The position numbers and the translations under genes are program-made. From positions 62,001 through 126,000 of the forward strand of contig NZ_BJXB01000017.1 in the NCBI RefSeq assembly GCF_007990775.1: DNA of 64,000 nucleotides, in the 5' to 3' direction. This stretch comes from Deinococcus cellulosilyticus NBRC 106333 = KACC 11606. Its GTDB lineage: Bacteria > Deinococcota > Deinococci > Deinococcales > Deinococcaceae. Below, piece by piece: positions 1 through 10,527 of this stretch. The notes under the pieces were generated by a model, which saw nothing but the letters and a program-made list of their open reading frames with translations, was not told where the DNA came from and did no database searches. Within the stretch, counting starts at the first letter, position 1. Each line of letters opens with the position of its first letter.

Positions 1-2
1 TC

Positions 3-515
3 AGCGTTGTCGAGCAGTTCCTGAAGCGCCATGACCTGCCTGTGGGCTTCATCCGTGTGGTCGAATGGCGTCCTGCCAGCAACCATGTGGCATCCCTGAC
101 CCAGATCATCCACCACAGCCCCCAGTTCATCCTCTTCAAGGACCAGAAAGCTGTGTTTGATGTGGACAACTGGGACATCACCCCTGAAGCCCTGTCTCCT
201 GTCTTCGAGGAATACGTTCCTGAGCGGCAGGACCAGGCCGGTGAAGTCAAGGGCAACCTCACCCCTTACATTGACCTGACCGAGCGTTTTCTCAAGGGTG
301 AACTGACCCCCTACCAGTACCAGACCTACTTCACCGACACCTTCCGTGCCGACGGTTCTCTGCGCTCCAAGCAAGAATTTGAGCTGCTGAGCCGCATGTT
401 CGGTGACCCTGATGCCTTCCACGGTGGTCTGCACTCCCTGGGCAACCCCAATGAAGACGAAAGCATGAAGCAAAGGGCCACTGAACTTCTGGAAGCGCTT
501 AAAGCCCTTTCCTGA
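3..515 (+). CDS. Bacilliredoxin (YtxJ/BrxC-like) fused to colicin-immunity-like domain, 5' end missing
   Basis: The frame is open from the window edge, so this is the C-terminal part of a longer protein. The first 55 or so residues (VVEWRPASN, then SPQFILFKDQKAVF and WDIT) match the second half of the YtxJ/BrxC monothiol bacilliredoxin family, which removes bacillithiol from protein thiols. The catalytic cysteine region would lie upstream of the window. After a short linker, the last 85 residues (IDLTERFLKGELT to the C-terminus) resemble the bacterial self-protective colicin-like immunity family: a four-helix-type acidic domain with an FxxxFxxD core. I know of no standard architecture joining the two. 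The 5' boundary is unseen. A strong terminator follows directly. Confidence 0.7.
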   Translation, partial: SVVEQFLKRHDLPVGFIRVVEWRPASNHVASLTQIIHHSPQFILFKDQKAVFDVDNWDITPEALSPVFEEYVPERQDQAGEVKGNLTPYIDLTERFLKGELTPYQYQTYFTDTFRADGSLRSKQEFELLSRMFGDPDAFHGGLHSLGNPNEDESMKQRATELLEALKALS

Positions 516-532
516 TTCACTTCACAGGAGAA

Positions 533-563
533 CCCCTCCAGCGATCTGGAGGGGCCTTTTTTT
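533..563 (+). terminator. Intrinsic terminator after the bacilliredoxin/immunity gene
   Basis: A 9-bp stem CCCCTCCAG / CTGGAGGGG with a CGAT loop is followed by CC and seven T residues. Confidence 0.9.
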
Positions 564-569
564 GGTTTA

Positions 570-658
570 CAGGTCACAGTCAACAGTTGACAGCAAGATG
601 CAATTCCAGTTTTTACTGTGAACTGTCTACTGTAAACTGTTGACTCCTGTGGTGACAG
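570..658. repeat. Period-7 repeat array, CTGTNNA family, inverted arms
   Basis: The left arm carries ACAGTCA ACAGTTG ACAG. The right arm carries ACTGTGA ACTGTCT ACTGTAA ACTGTTG, so identical ACTGT cores recur every 7 nt. The arms are inversely complementary around a spacer of about 30 nt. Members of the same family occur at 44861-44981 and 51218-51270. Confidence 0.75.
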
Positions 659-686
659 TTGCCTGCTTGTCCCCCTGGGTAGGATC

Positions 687-1514
687 TCAATACAGCCTGC
701 TGAGCACTTCTTCTTTCATGGAGAAGCTGTGCTCCGGGCCAGGGAACACTCCGGTGCGTACCTCACGCACGAACTGCTGCAGGGCCTCGGTGCCCAGTTT
801 GGACATCTGTGCATACTGTTTTACGAATTTGGGTGTGAACCGGTCAAAAAATCCAAGCACATCGTGGTACACCAGCACCTGACCATCGAGATGTGGACCT
901 GCACCAATGCCAATGGTGGGAATGTTCAGACGCTCGGTGATCTTCTGGGCCAGAGGGGCAGGAATGGCTTCCAGAACAACCATAAAAGCGCCTGCATCTG
1001 CAACCGCCTGGGCGTCACGCAGGATCTGCTGGGCGTCTTGAACAGTCTTGCCCTGCACCTTGAATCCTCCAAGGTTCACTGCAGTCTGTGGGGTAAGGCC
1101 CACATGACCCACCACAGGAATGCCAGACTGGGACAGGTGCCGGATGATCTCCACCACTTCCTCTCCCCCTTCAATCTTGACCGCATCTGCCCCTGTTTCC
1201 TTGATCAGGTGAACAGCATTTCTCAGGGCATCGGTGAGGCCTGTCTGCACACTGCCAAAAGGCATGTCCACAACAATGAAGCTTTCTCTGGCCCCCCGTT
1301 TGACAGCACGGGTGTGGTGAATCATGTCCTGCATGGTGACAAAAACAGTGGATTCATATCCCAGGACCACCATTCCCAGGCTGTCTCCCACCAGAATGAG
1401 GTCCACGCCAGCAGCTTCGGCCATCACGGCACCCGCATAATCGTAAGCGGTCAGCATCACGATTTTCTGTTTTCCCCGCAAGGCTGCAAAATCAGGCACT
1501 GTGTACTTGGGCAT
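687..1514 (-). CDS. panB: 3-methyl-2-oxobutanoate hydroxymethyltransferase PanB
   Basis: PanB transfers a hydroxymethyl group from methylene-THF to ketoisovalerate, the first committed step of pantothenate and CoA synthesis, in the cytosol. The 275-residue length is normal. The TIM-barrel signature residues are present: MLTAYDY near the N-terminus, VGDSLGMVVLGYEST (Mg-binding Asp at about 45), DMPFGS, KIEGG, GHVGLTPQ, and the catalytic-Glu region EAIPAPLAQKIT followed by PTIGIGAG. It starts at ATG 1514. No panC lies next to it, and the next gene upstream (at 2110) ends in its own terminator, so panB is probably transcribed alone. Confidence 0.95.
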   Translation of the reverse strand: MPKYTVPDFAALRGKQKIVMLTAYDYAGAVMAEAAGVDLILVGDSLGMVVLGYESTVFVTMQDMIHHTRAVKRGARESFIVVDMPFGSVQTGLTDALRNAVHLIKETGADAVKIEGGEEVVEIIRHLSQSGIPVVGHVGLTPQTAVNLGGFKVQGKTVQDAQQILRDAQAVADAGAFMVVLEAIPAPLAQKITERLNIPTIGIGAGPHLDGQVLVYHDVLGFFDRFTPKFVKQYAQMSKLGTEALQQFVREVRTGVFPGPEHSFSMKEEVLSRLY

Positions 1515-1572
1515 GGACTTATTTTACGCAGTCCAAAACTGGTGTATTCGGTTCTGCTGCGCGAAGTACACC

Positions 1573-1598
1573 AAAAACACCTCCCTGGGTGGAGGTGT
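1573..1598 (-). terminator. Intrinsic terminator of the DUF420 gene
   Basis: On the minus strand an 8-bp stem ACACCTCC / GGAGGTGT is followed by TTTTTGG. It lies 33 nt beyond the stop of the gene at 1631-2110 and insulates panB. Confidence 0.8.
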
Positions 1599-1630
1599 AA
1601 ACAGCATCTGCATGATTTTGGTGGACCAGA

Positions 1631-2110
1631 TCAGGTGTTGGGAACTCCGTAATAATGCATCACCAGATAGATGATCCATCCGGTCACCACCACATAAATC
1701 CAGACAGGGACGGTCCAGCGTGCCCAGGCACGGTGTTTCAGGAAATATTTGGCTGGTCCTTTCTCACGGGACCGTTCAAGACGACCATCTGCCAGCTTTT
1801 TGCCGATCAGGGCATTGCGCACCGCCATGATCGCCATGGGACCATTGGCAGCGGCCAGAATGCTGTGGCTGATCAGGATGAAAAAGTACAAATTTTTGTA
1901 CTCTGGAGGTCCAGCATATTTCATGCCTGCTCCGAGGGCCAGTTTGGTCAGGTAAAGCACCAGGAACACCACAGCCAAAGCACAGGCTGTGAGCATTGCG
2001 GTCATGTGTTCCTGCCTGCGGTCTGTGCGAATGAAGTACACGCCAAAGACCAGTGATATGCCGCTCAGCACAATAAAGACCACGGACAGTTGTGTGACAA
2101 GTTCCCCCAC
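1631..2110 (-). CDS. ctaM: CtaM/YozB-like DUF420 membrane protein (oxidase assembly)
   Basis: A 159-residue protein with four predicted membrane helices (VVFIVLSGISLVFGVYF, MLTACALAVVFLVLYLT, NLYFFILISHSILAA, WTVPVWIYVVVTGWIIYLV) and the DUF420 residues around LISHSILA and HRAWAR. DUF420 proteins (CtaM in Staphylococcus) are needed to mature heme-A-type oxidases, which fits its place divergent from ctaA. The frame stays open to 2290, but AGGAGG at 2120-2125 sits 9 nt before GTG 2110, so I chose that start. The symbol is transferred from the family and not proven here. Confidence 0.8.
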   Translation of the reverse strand: MGELVTQLSVVFIVLSGISLVFGVYFIRTDRRQEHMTAMLTACALAVVFLVLYLTKLALGAGMKYAGPPEYKNLYFFILISHSILAAANGPMAIMAVRNALIGKKLADGRLERSREKGPAKYFLKHRAWARWTVPVWIYVVVTGWIIYLVMHYYGVPNT

Positions 2111-2427
2111 TGAGCAAAACCTCCTACGTCCGATCATCTTATCCCATCTGGACGCTTGCTGGTTCTGGGGACAATTTGTTGGTCCCCGATCTTGTGAACC
2201 CGGTTCCAATGTGAACCACATGGACAAAAGTCTGGAGATCCCAGCCAAAACCGCTGTCTTAAGGTCGAAAGACCCGGAATGGCCTAACATGGGAACTGGA
2301 GTCTGGAAACTTCAAACACCGTGTTCCGGCCCAGAAACCGCCCCTCAGCATAAAAGTGAAACCAGCAGAGTATCGAGGACAATTGTCCTGAAGTCCGCTG
2401 TGGTCGCTGACTAGAATAGAGGATGTT
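2111..2427. promoter_or_regulatory. Divergent ctaM/ctaA intergenic region with two GGACAATT dyads
   Basis: This 317-bp gap separates divergent oxidase-assembly genes and has no convincing ORF. It holds a perfect 14-bp palindrome AGGACAATTGTCCT (2376-2389) and a second dyad GGGGAC-N9-GTCCCC (2167-2187) whose left half also begins GGACAATT. A TAGAAT box at 2412-2417 lies 10 nt before the ctaA ATG. A shared regulator site is an inference; the protein is unknown. Confidence 0.5.
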
Positions 2428-3378
2428 ATGCAGCAAGGAATCAAACCCCTCACCCTGGGTCCCGTCAAGCTGGATTTCACCACGTTCGCATGGCTGCTTT
2501 TTGGCTACAACGTGCTGGTGATCCTGTGGGGCGCATGGGTTCGCATCACCGGCAGCGGTGCAGGCTGTGGCGACCACTGGCCTGACTGCAATGGGACGAT
2601 CATCCCCAGAACCGATCAGGTGGAAACCCTGATTGAATTCGCCCACCGGGTCACCAGTGCACTGAGTGGGGTGGGTGCCATCGGACTGGTGGTGTGGGCT
2701 TTCCGGGGATATCCCAAAGGTCACCCTGCCCGTGCAGTGTCTGCCTGGCACCTGGGCTTTGTGATTCTGGAAGGCCTGGTCGGGGCCCTGCTGGTCAACC
2801 GCAGATGGGTGGGCCAGGATGAATCTCTCGGTCGCGCCCTTTTCATGCCCATCCACATGGCGAACACCCTGATGCTCACCGGTACTGTGGCCCTGGCAGC
2901 CTTGCGCAGTCAGGTGAAGCCTGCTGTGCTGCGTCCTCCCATGTGGGTCAAGACCACCGTGGTTCTGGCCATCATTGGGACCATCCTGATGGGCATGACG
3001 GGAGCTGTGGCCGCCCTGGGAAACACCCTCAATCCGGTCAGCTCGTTGCAAGAAGGCCTGGATCGGGTCTTCTCTCCCAGGTATTATCTGGATCAACTCA
3101 AACTGCTGCATCCCAGCCTGACCATTGTCACCAGTGTGCTGCTGGTGGCGTGGGCCAGATTCATGGGCAGTCGCTTTCAAAGCCCTCCCCTGAAAAATGC
3201 TGCTTCTCTGCTGCAATTCACCATTTTGTTCCAGGTGATTGCTGGCATTTTCAACTATGCACTGCATGCACCGGGCTGGTTACAGGTTTTGCACCTGCTG
3301 CTGGCCTGCCTGTTGTGGCTTGCTGTGATTCTTCTCGGGTATCATGGCTGGGTGCAACATGAGAAGGAAACCCCATGA
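2428..3378 (+). CDS. ctaA: Heme A synthase CtaA/COX15
   Basis: CtaA oxidises the C8 methyl of heme O to make heme A for the caa3 oxidase, in the cytoplasmic membrane. The 316-residue protein has the expected eight or so helices and conserved motifs: GSGAGCGDHWPDCNG in the first extracytoplasmic loop with a cysteine pair, EFAHRVTS (heme-ligand His), GLVGALLV, MPIHMANT (second His) and a late QVLHLLLA His. AGAGGA precedes ATG 2428. It overlaps ctaB by 4 nt (ATGA), so the two are translationally coupled. Confidence 0.95.
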   Translation: MQQGIKPLTLGPVKLDFTTFAWLLFGYNVLVILWGAWVRITGSGAGCGDHWPDCNGTIIPRTDQVETLIEFAHRVTSALSGVGAIGLVVWAFRGYPKGHPARAVSAWHLGFVILEGLVGALLVNRRWVGQDESLGRALFMPIHMANTLMLTGTVALAALRSQVKPAVLRPPMWVKTTVVLAIIGTILMGMTGAVAALGNTLNPVSSLQEGLDRVFSPRYYLDQLKLLHPSLTIVTSVLLVAWARFMGSRFQSPPLKNAASLLQFTILFQVIAGIFNYALHAPGWLQVLHLLLACLLWLAVILLGYHGWVQHEKETP

Positions 3379-4265
3379 CCCACACCCTGACCACCATGGA
3401 CAAGCCCACCTGGCGTGACTACTTTGCCCTGACCAAACCAAAAGTGAACAGCCTGCTCCTGTTCACCACCATGACTGCCATGATCATGGCGGCACGGGGC
3501 TGGCCTCGCTGGGACCTCTTTCTGGCCGTCTTCATCGGCGGTTACATGAGCGCTGGAGCCTCTGGCGTCTTCAACATGATCATCGACCGGGACATCGACC
3601 TGCGCATGAAACGCACCAGCACCCGTCCCAGTGCCTCTGGCAAGATCAGCACCGTGAATGCATTCATCTTTGGCAGTTTGCTGACTGTGGCTTCCTTTGT
3701 GATCCTCTGGCAGGCCGCCAACCTGCTGGCCGCTCTGATGGCCATGGCGGGCCTTGTCACCTATGTGTTCATCTACACCCTGTGGCTGAAACGCAGCACC
3801 TGGCACAACATCGTGATCGGCGGGGCCGCAGGTTGCTTCCCCCCTCTGGTGGGCTGGGCTGCGGTGACGGGTGACCTGAACCTGTTCAGCTGGTACCTGT
3901 TTTTCATCATTTTCTTCTGGACCCCTGTGCACTTCTGGGCCCTTGCCATCATGATCAAAGACGACTACGCTGCCGTGGGCATTCCCATGCTGCCCGTGGT
4001 TCATGGTGACCGCATGACCGTCGCCCAGATCGGGCTGTATGCCATCATGACCGCCGTGTTGTCTATGATTCCCCTGCTGCTTGGCGAGGTGGGCTGGATT
4101 TACTTCGGGAGCGCTCTGGTATTAAATGTTGTCTTGTTGATGCGCTCTTTGGAGCTGTACCGGAACATCACCCGCAAGCAATCGGTGTCGCTGTACAAGT
4201 ACACGTTGCTGTACCTTGCACTGCTGTTCCTCGCCATGGCAATCGATCGCAGTCTAATCGCATAA
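3375..4265 (+). CDS. ctaB: Protoheme IX farnesyltransferase (heme O synthase) CtaB
   Basis: CtaB transfers a farnesyl group to heme B to make heme O, the substrate of CtaA. It is a UbiA-superfamily membrane enzyme of 296 residues with about nine helices. The Asp-rich motif NMIIDRDIDLRMKRTSTRP binds the prenyl diphosphate magnesium, and a second polar loop (KDDYAAVGIPMLPVVHG) matches the other conserved site. The gene is coupled to ctaA through ATGA and is followed 24 nt later by ctaC with its own AAAGGAGAG ribosome-binding site. Confidence 0.95.
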   Translation: MTHTLTTMDKPTWRDYFALTKPKVNSLLLFTTMTAMIMAARGWPRWDLFLAVFIGGYMSAGASGVFNMIIDRDIDLRMKRTSTRPSASGKISTVNAFIFGSLLTVASFVILWQAANLLAALMAMAGLVTYVFIYTLWLKRSTWHNIVIGGAAGCFPPLVGWAAVTGDLNLFSWYLFFIIFFWTPVHFWALAIMIKDDYAAVGIPMLPVVHGDRMTVAQIGLYAIMTAVLSMIPLLLGEVGWIYFGSALVLNVVLLMRSLELYRNITRKQSVSLYKYTLLYLALLFLAMAIDRSLIA

Positions 4266-4289
4266 AGAGAGTGAGAAGGGAAAGGAGAG

Positions 4290-5519
4290 ATGTTGAAACC
4301 GTTTCAATTGTTCATCTATGGGCTGGTGTCGTTGGCATCGATGGCCTACGCACAGCAGCCCCAGGCGGCCACCGGAAAGCGTCTGATTGACATTCTGGAC
4401 CCGCAGTCGCAGGCCACCCAGAACATGCAGGGCCTGCTGTGGACTGCAGGCATATTTTCGTTTCTGGTTCTGATTGTGACCGGAGGTGCCCTGTGGTGGG
4501 TGGTGCAGAAATACAAAACCCGTCCTGGCACACGCCCCACCAAACCTGGAGACAGCAATGAACCTGCCCAGTTCCACGGAAACAACGTTCTGGAAATGTT
4601 CCTGATTGGTGTGCCAGTGCTGATTGTTTCTGTGTTGAGCATTTATACCGCCAAGGCCCTTGCCGATGTCACAGCCAAGCCCTCGAATGTTGCAGAGACC
4701 ATTCAGGTCAATGGCTGGCAGTTCTGGTGGGACTTTGACTATGAGAAGCAGGGCTTCCGCAATTCCAACGAACTGGTCATTCCCGCAGGTCAACCCGTGG
4801 AACTGAAGGTCAGTGGCAAGGATGTCATTCACTCCTTCGGGGTGGCCAACCTTGGGGGTCGCCGTGACGCCATCCCTGGCCAGACCAACAAGCTGATCAT
4901 CAATGCAGCCAAACCTGGCATCTATTATGGACAGTGCTTTGAGCTGTGCGGTGCTTCCCACGCCAACATGCTGTTCCGTGTGATCGCCCTGCCCCAGGCC
5001 GAGTACAACGACTGGGTGAGCAAGGCCAAAGCATTCCAGGCCCCCACACCCAGCGATCCCCAGCTGGCCCAGGGCCTCAAGGTCTTCCAGGCCAACTGCT
5101 CTGGCTGTCACGCTGTAAAAGGTCTACAGGGGGGTGCTCCCAGCTTTCCTGACCTGAGCTACTTCGGAAGCCACACCACCTACGCCGCTGGAATCTTCAG
5201 AAATGTCGACAACAACAGCGAACTGAGCAAGGAAAAAGGCGACCGTGCAGTCAAGATCAATGGTCAGGAGCGCGTGGTGACCCTGGAAGACTGGATTCGC
5301 AACTCCGCCCAGGTCAAACCCGGCAGCCTGATGCCTGCCTTTGACGGCAGCATGCACGAGGTCAAGAACGCCGAAACCGGCAAGTGGGAAGAAGTTCCCT
5401 ACACCAAACTCAGCGATGACGACATCAATGCTGTCGCTGCCTACCTGCGCAGCCTGAAGCTGGAAGGCGTCAACTTCAAAGCCATTCCCGAAATCACCAA
5501 CGAGAACCGGGACCAATAA
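4290..5519 (+). CDS. ctaC: Cytochrome c oxidase subunit II with C-terminal cytochrome c domain (caa3 type)
   Basis: A 409-residue subunit II. A signal-like helix (residues 5-22) and two membrane helices (about 49-72 and 101-125) anchor it. The cupredoxin domain carries the CuA ligands H181, C216, E218, C220, H224 and M227 in GQCFELCGASHANM. A c-type heme site CSGCH (270-274) follows, with GSLMPAF supplying a likely axial Met, so electrons can pass within one polypeptide as in caa3 oxidases. It sits 15 nt upstream of ctaD, whose AAGGAGG site overlaps the ctaC stop. Confidence 0.96.
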   Translation: MLKPFQLFIYGLVSLASMAYAQQPQAATGKRLIDILDPQSQATQNMQGLLWTAGIFSFLVLIVTGGALWWVVQKYKTRPGTRPTKPGDSNEPAQFHGNNVLEMFLIGVPVLIVSVLSIYTAKALADVTAKPSNVAETIQVNGWQFWWDFDYEKQGFRNSNELVIPAGQPVELKVSGKDVIHSFGVANLGGRRDAIPGQTNKLIINAAKPGIYYGQCFELCGASHANMLFRVIALPQAEYNDWVSKAKAFQAPTPSDPQLAQGLKVFQANCSGCHAVKGLQGGAPSFPDLSYFGSHTTYAAGIFRNVDNNSELSKEKGDRAVKINGQERVVTLEDWIRNSAQVKPGSLMPAFDGSMHEVKNAETGKWEEVPYTKLSDDDINAVAAYLRSLKLEGVNFKAIPEITNENRDQ

Positions 5520-5534
5520 GGAGGACATGGAACA

Positions 5535-7955
<2,421 letters not shown>

Positions 7956-7982
7956 AGCAGAAGAGAAGAAAAGCAGAAAGTC

Positions 7983-8014
7983 ACTGCGGGGGCAATTGCC
8001 CCCGCAGTTTTGTT
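7983..8014 (+). terminator. Terminator after ctaD
   Basis: A 13-bp perfect inverted repeat ACTGCGGGGGCAA / TTGCCCCCGCAGT is followed by TTTTGTTT. It lies between ctaD and sco, so sco is probably expressed by partial read-through or from its own promoter. Confidence 0.85.
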
Positions 8015-8039
8015 TCAAGATGGGACGGTGCAACCTGCC

Positions 8040-8627
8040 ATGAAAAAAGCCAATCCAACCCTGATTGCCCTGGTTCTGGGCGTGCTCGTTCTGCTCGGCA
8101 TCTGGGTTTACAGGACCTTCTCAAAACCAGAGCTTCATGGAACCGTGGTGCAGGCCATGCCCACCATTCCTGACATCGAATTGACCGACACCAGCGGGAA
8201 ACCCCACAGCCTGCACCATGACCCCGGAGTGAAACTGGTGTTCTTCGGTTTCACCCGCTGCCCGGACATCTGCCCGGCAACCATGAGCATCCTCAAACGG
8301 GCCTACGAAAACGCTGGAAGCCCCAAGAATGTGAAGGTGTACCTGGTCAGTGTGGACCCTGAAACCGACACCCCTGCTGTGCTGAAAAAGTACGTGGAGT
8401 ACTTCCAGAAGGATTTCATTGGACTGACGGGAGAGGGGGATCAGATCGCTCAGCTTGCCAATGCCTTCTATGTGGGCTTTCAGGAAAACCCGGATGGCAT
8501 GGTCACCCACACCGACACTGTGGCTGTGCTGGATGAACAGAACCGCATGCGTCTCATCTACAATCAGGAGAAACTGGGACAGGGGCTGCTGGACCAGGAC
8601 CTGCCCGCCCTGAGCAGAGGTTTGTGA
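8040..8627 (+). CDS. SCO1/SenC/PrrC copper chaperone
   Basis: SCO proteins deliver copper to the CuA site of oxidase subunit II. The 195-residue form starts at ATG 8040 with an N-terminal membrane anchor (LIALVLGVLVLLGIWVY) and a thioredoxin-fold domain. It has the copper-binding FTRCPDICP (CxxxC) motif, the SVDPETDTP strand-turn, and the distal His in THTDTVAVLD. The frame extends upstream to a TTG at 8010, but that lies inside the ctaD terminator, so I prefer ATG 8040. The next gene overlaps its stop. Confidence 0.92.
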   Translation: MKKANPTLIALVLGVLVLLGIWVYRTFSKPELHGTVVQAMPTIPDIELTDTSGKPHSLHHDPGVKLVFFGFTRCPDICPATMSILKRAYENAGSPKNVKVYLVSVDPETDTPAVLKKYVEYFQKDFIGLTGEGDQIAQLANAFYVGFQENPDGMVTHTDTVAVLDEQNRMRLIYNQEKLGQGLLDQDLPALSRGL

Positions 8628-9004
8628 TGAAAAAATGGCTTGCGGTCAGCAGTTTGCTGCTTTCCAGTGCACTGGCCCATGGTGGGCACGTTGAGCTGGA
8701 GTCTGCAGTGTTGAAGAAAGTGAGTGGTGGTTATGTGCTTGTGGCAAGCATCAACTACCACGAAAAGGACACCGTGAACATCACCAGTGCTGTGGTGGGG
8801 GGGCTTCCCGGGGTGTTTCAACAGAAAAACTCCAGAGGGTACCACACCATCAAGAAGATTCCTTTGAAAACGGGAAACACCCGGTTTGGAGCAGGAAGCT
8901 CCTACCGGGTGTTCTTTAAAACCCTGCCCAAAGTGAACAAACTCTATCTGACGTTGCTGATGTCAGGGAATGTGCTGGGACAGGAAATCCGTCTGGTGAA
9001 ATGA
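8627..9004 (+). CDS. Small secreted protein of unknown function behind sco
   Basis: A 125-residue protein with a clear Sec signal (KKWLAVSSLLLSSALAHGG, cleavage after ALA) and a beta-rich mature part. GTGATG overlaps the sco stop, so translation is coupled and either codon (8624 or 8627) could start. The mature N-terminus HGGHVELE is His-rich. Given its place after SCO it may take part in copper handling or oxidase assembly, but no family is recognisable to me and that role is an inference. Confidence 0.75.
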   Translation: MKKWLAVSSLLLSSALAHGGHVELESAVLKKVSGGYVLVASINYHEKDTVNITSAVVGGLPGVFQQKNSRGYHTIKKIPLKTGNTRFGAGSSYRVFFKTLPKVNKLYLTLLMSGNVLGQEIRLVK

Positions 9005-9024
9005 TCCCTTGTGGGACCAGAGAC

Positions 9025-9058
9025 AAAAAGTAGAACCCCCGAGTTTTTCGCTCGGGGG
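9025..9058 (-). terminator. Hairpin terminator between convergent genes
   Basis: Stem CCCCCGAG / CTCGGGGG at 9036-9058. On the minus strand it is followed by TTCTACTTTTT, so it suits the MFS gene reading toward it. The plus strand has no T-tract after the stem. Confidence 0.55.
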
Positions 9059-9063
9059 GATCC

Positions 9064-9118
9064 GGTACCCGTTGGGTCTCAGGGTACTTCTTCTGTTAAA
9101 CTACCCTGCTCGGGTACC
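9064..9118. repeat. Nested inverted repeat (GGTACCCG ... CGGGTACC)
   Basis: The outer arms GGTACCCG (9064-9071) and CGGGTACC (9111-9118) enclose inner arms CAGGGTA (9080-9086) and TACCCTG (9103-9108 region), giving a 55-nt two-tier hairpin. From there to 9291 the DNA is AT-rich, with no gene I can support. Confidence 0.6.
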
Positions 9119-9291
9119 TCCACCAACATTTCTTCTTAACAGTTGGATCACCCCCTTTTTGTGGTAAGAACAATATACCTCAGGTTGTGAAAAAAATCAT
9201 TGCCTATTTCACATTCTGGTGGCTTACGCTCAAAAGCTTAATTTTCATTCGCAGAAACCCTGTCCAGGTGGCAAATTCTCCGAAAGTCACT

Positions 9292-10428
9292 TTAGATGCT
9301 GCGGTTGTGATGTCGTGTGGTCAGCCAGGTGACCAGCAGGGACAGAAACAGGAATCCAGCCAGGAAAGTCACCGAGGTGGGAATGCCTCCTGCACCAGAC
9401 TGCTCCACCACCTTGCCCACCAGAGGGGCCGTCACCACCGGGCCAAAAGCCCCAATCATGCTGACGATGGGCGTGAAAATCTGGCTGCGTTCCTTGAGGA
9501 TTTCTCCCAGCCAGGCAAGCAGTGTCGGGTAGATGGGTGCAAAGCAGAATCCTGCAAGCGGGTAGAAATACAGGGCGAGGGCAGTGTTGTGGGTTCCCAG
9601 CAGCATCAGGGTGGCCCCCAGGCTGGCCAGGATCACCAGCACACTGGGGCGAATCATGCGGCTGATCGGGGCAGAGATCAGTCGGCCCAGTGCCAGAGCC
9701 CCCCAGTACAGGCTTGGGATCAGGCCCACCCAGAAGACAGAATACTGCCCAGTCAGGTGGGTGACCACCCAGTTGCTCGGGGCCACTTCTGCAGAAACGT
9801 AAGCGAAGGAGCTGATGGAGAAGCATGCAATCACAGCAATGAGGGTGCCTGCCGGAGTGGCTTTGGGGCGTGGAGGCAATTCCTGTTCCTGCACCTGAAA
9901 GCTCAGGAAAAACACCACCACTGCAAGCGCACCCAGAACCACAAAAGGCAGCCCGTAGGTTTCAAAGAGTCGAATCAACTGAGGACCCAGCAGACTTCCC
10001 ACCCCAAAAGTGGCATTGACCCCGTTGAGCACAGGTGCAGCAGCCACCCCGTGTTGAGACAGCAGGGTGTTGACGCAGGAGGCGTGAAGCCCATAAGCAA
10101 TCCCAAAAACAAAAGCAGAAAGCAACAACAGAGTCCAGGTGGGACTGTACGCCATGCCCAGAAGGCCCACCACCATCAGGGCAGCACTGGACAGCAGGGT
10201 TTTTCTGGCCCTCAAGTACTTGAAGGCGGCAATGCTGCTGATCATGCCCAGGGCGATACCGGTGAACTGGCTGCTGACCACCTGACTGACCTCACCCTGT
10301 TCCACCGCATAATGCTGCATGAACACAGAAAAATAAGGGCCCAGCAGGGCCTGGGCGGCCCCCAGCAGGGGAAAGGACAGGCATGCAACAATCAGGAGTC
10401 TGAAAATCTGCGGGGGCAGCTGTGCCAT
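9292..10428 (-). CDS. MFS transporter
   Basis: A 378-residue major facilitator superfamily permease with 12 predicted helices in two halves, joined at about residue 195 by a charged loop (QVQEQELPPRPKATP). The first half has an atypical loop 2-3 (KYLRARKTLL) and the second carries GRLISAPISRMIRPS. The overall pattern is closest to FucP/sugar or drug-efflux MFS proteins. I cannot assign a substrate. It diverges from the YfiT-like gene at 10528. Confidence 0.88.
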   Translation of the reverse strand: MAQLPPQIFRLLIVACLSFPLLGAAQALLGPYFSVFMQHYAVEQGEVSQVVSSQFTGIALGMISSIAAFKYLRARKTLLSSAALMVVGLLGMAYSPTWTLLLLSAFVFGIAYGLHASCVNTLLSQHGVAAAPVLNGVNATFGVGSLLGPQLIRLFETYGLPFVVLGALAVVVFFLSFQVQEQELPPRPKATPAGTLIAVIACFSISSFAYVSAEVAPSNWVVTHLTGQYSVFWVGLIPSLYWGALALGRLISAPISRMIRPSVLVILASLGATLMLLGTHNTALALYFYPLAGFCFAPIYPTLLAWLGEILKERSQIFTPIVSMIGAFGPVVTAPLVGKVVEQSGAGGIPTSVTFLAGFLFLSLLVTWLTTRHHNRSI

Positions 10429-10527
10429 AGGGCCTGATCATAACACTCGGCTTTCAGCTTTGTGACGGCTTCCAACAAAGTCATCAGGACAAGTCTGGAC
10501 CCTGTGCATTCGTGGAAAGTGCTCCAG

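Noticed and set aside
9187..10437. 416-residue plus-strand frame whose first 25 residues look like a membrane helix
   Set aside because: After about residue 35 it is antisense to the MFS gene and has no stop for a small peptide, so the helix-like start is probably chance in AT-rich DNA.
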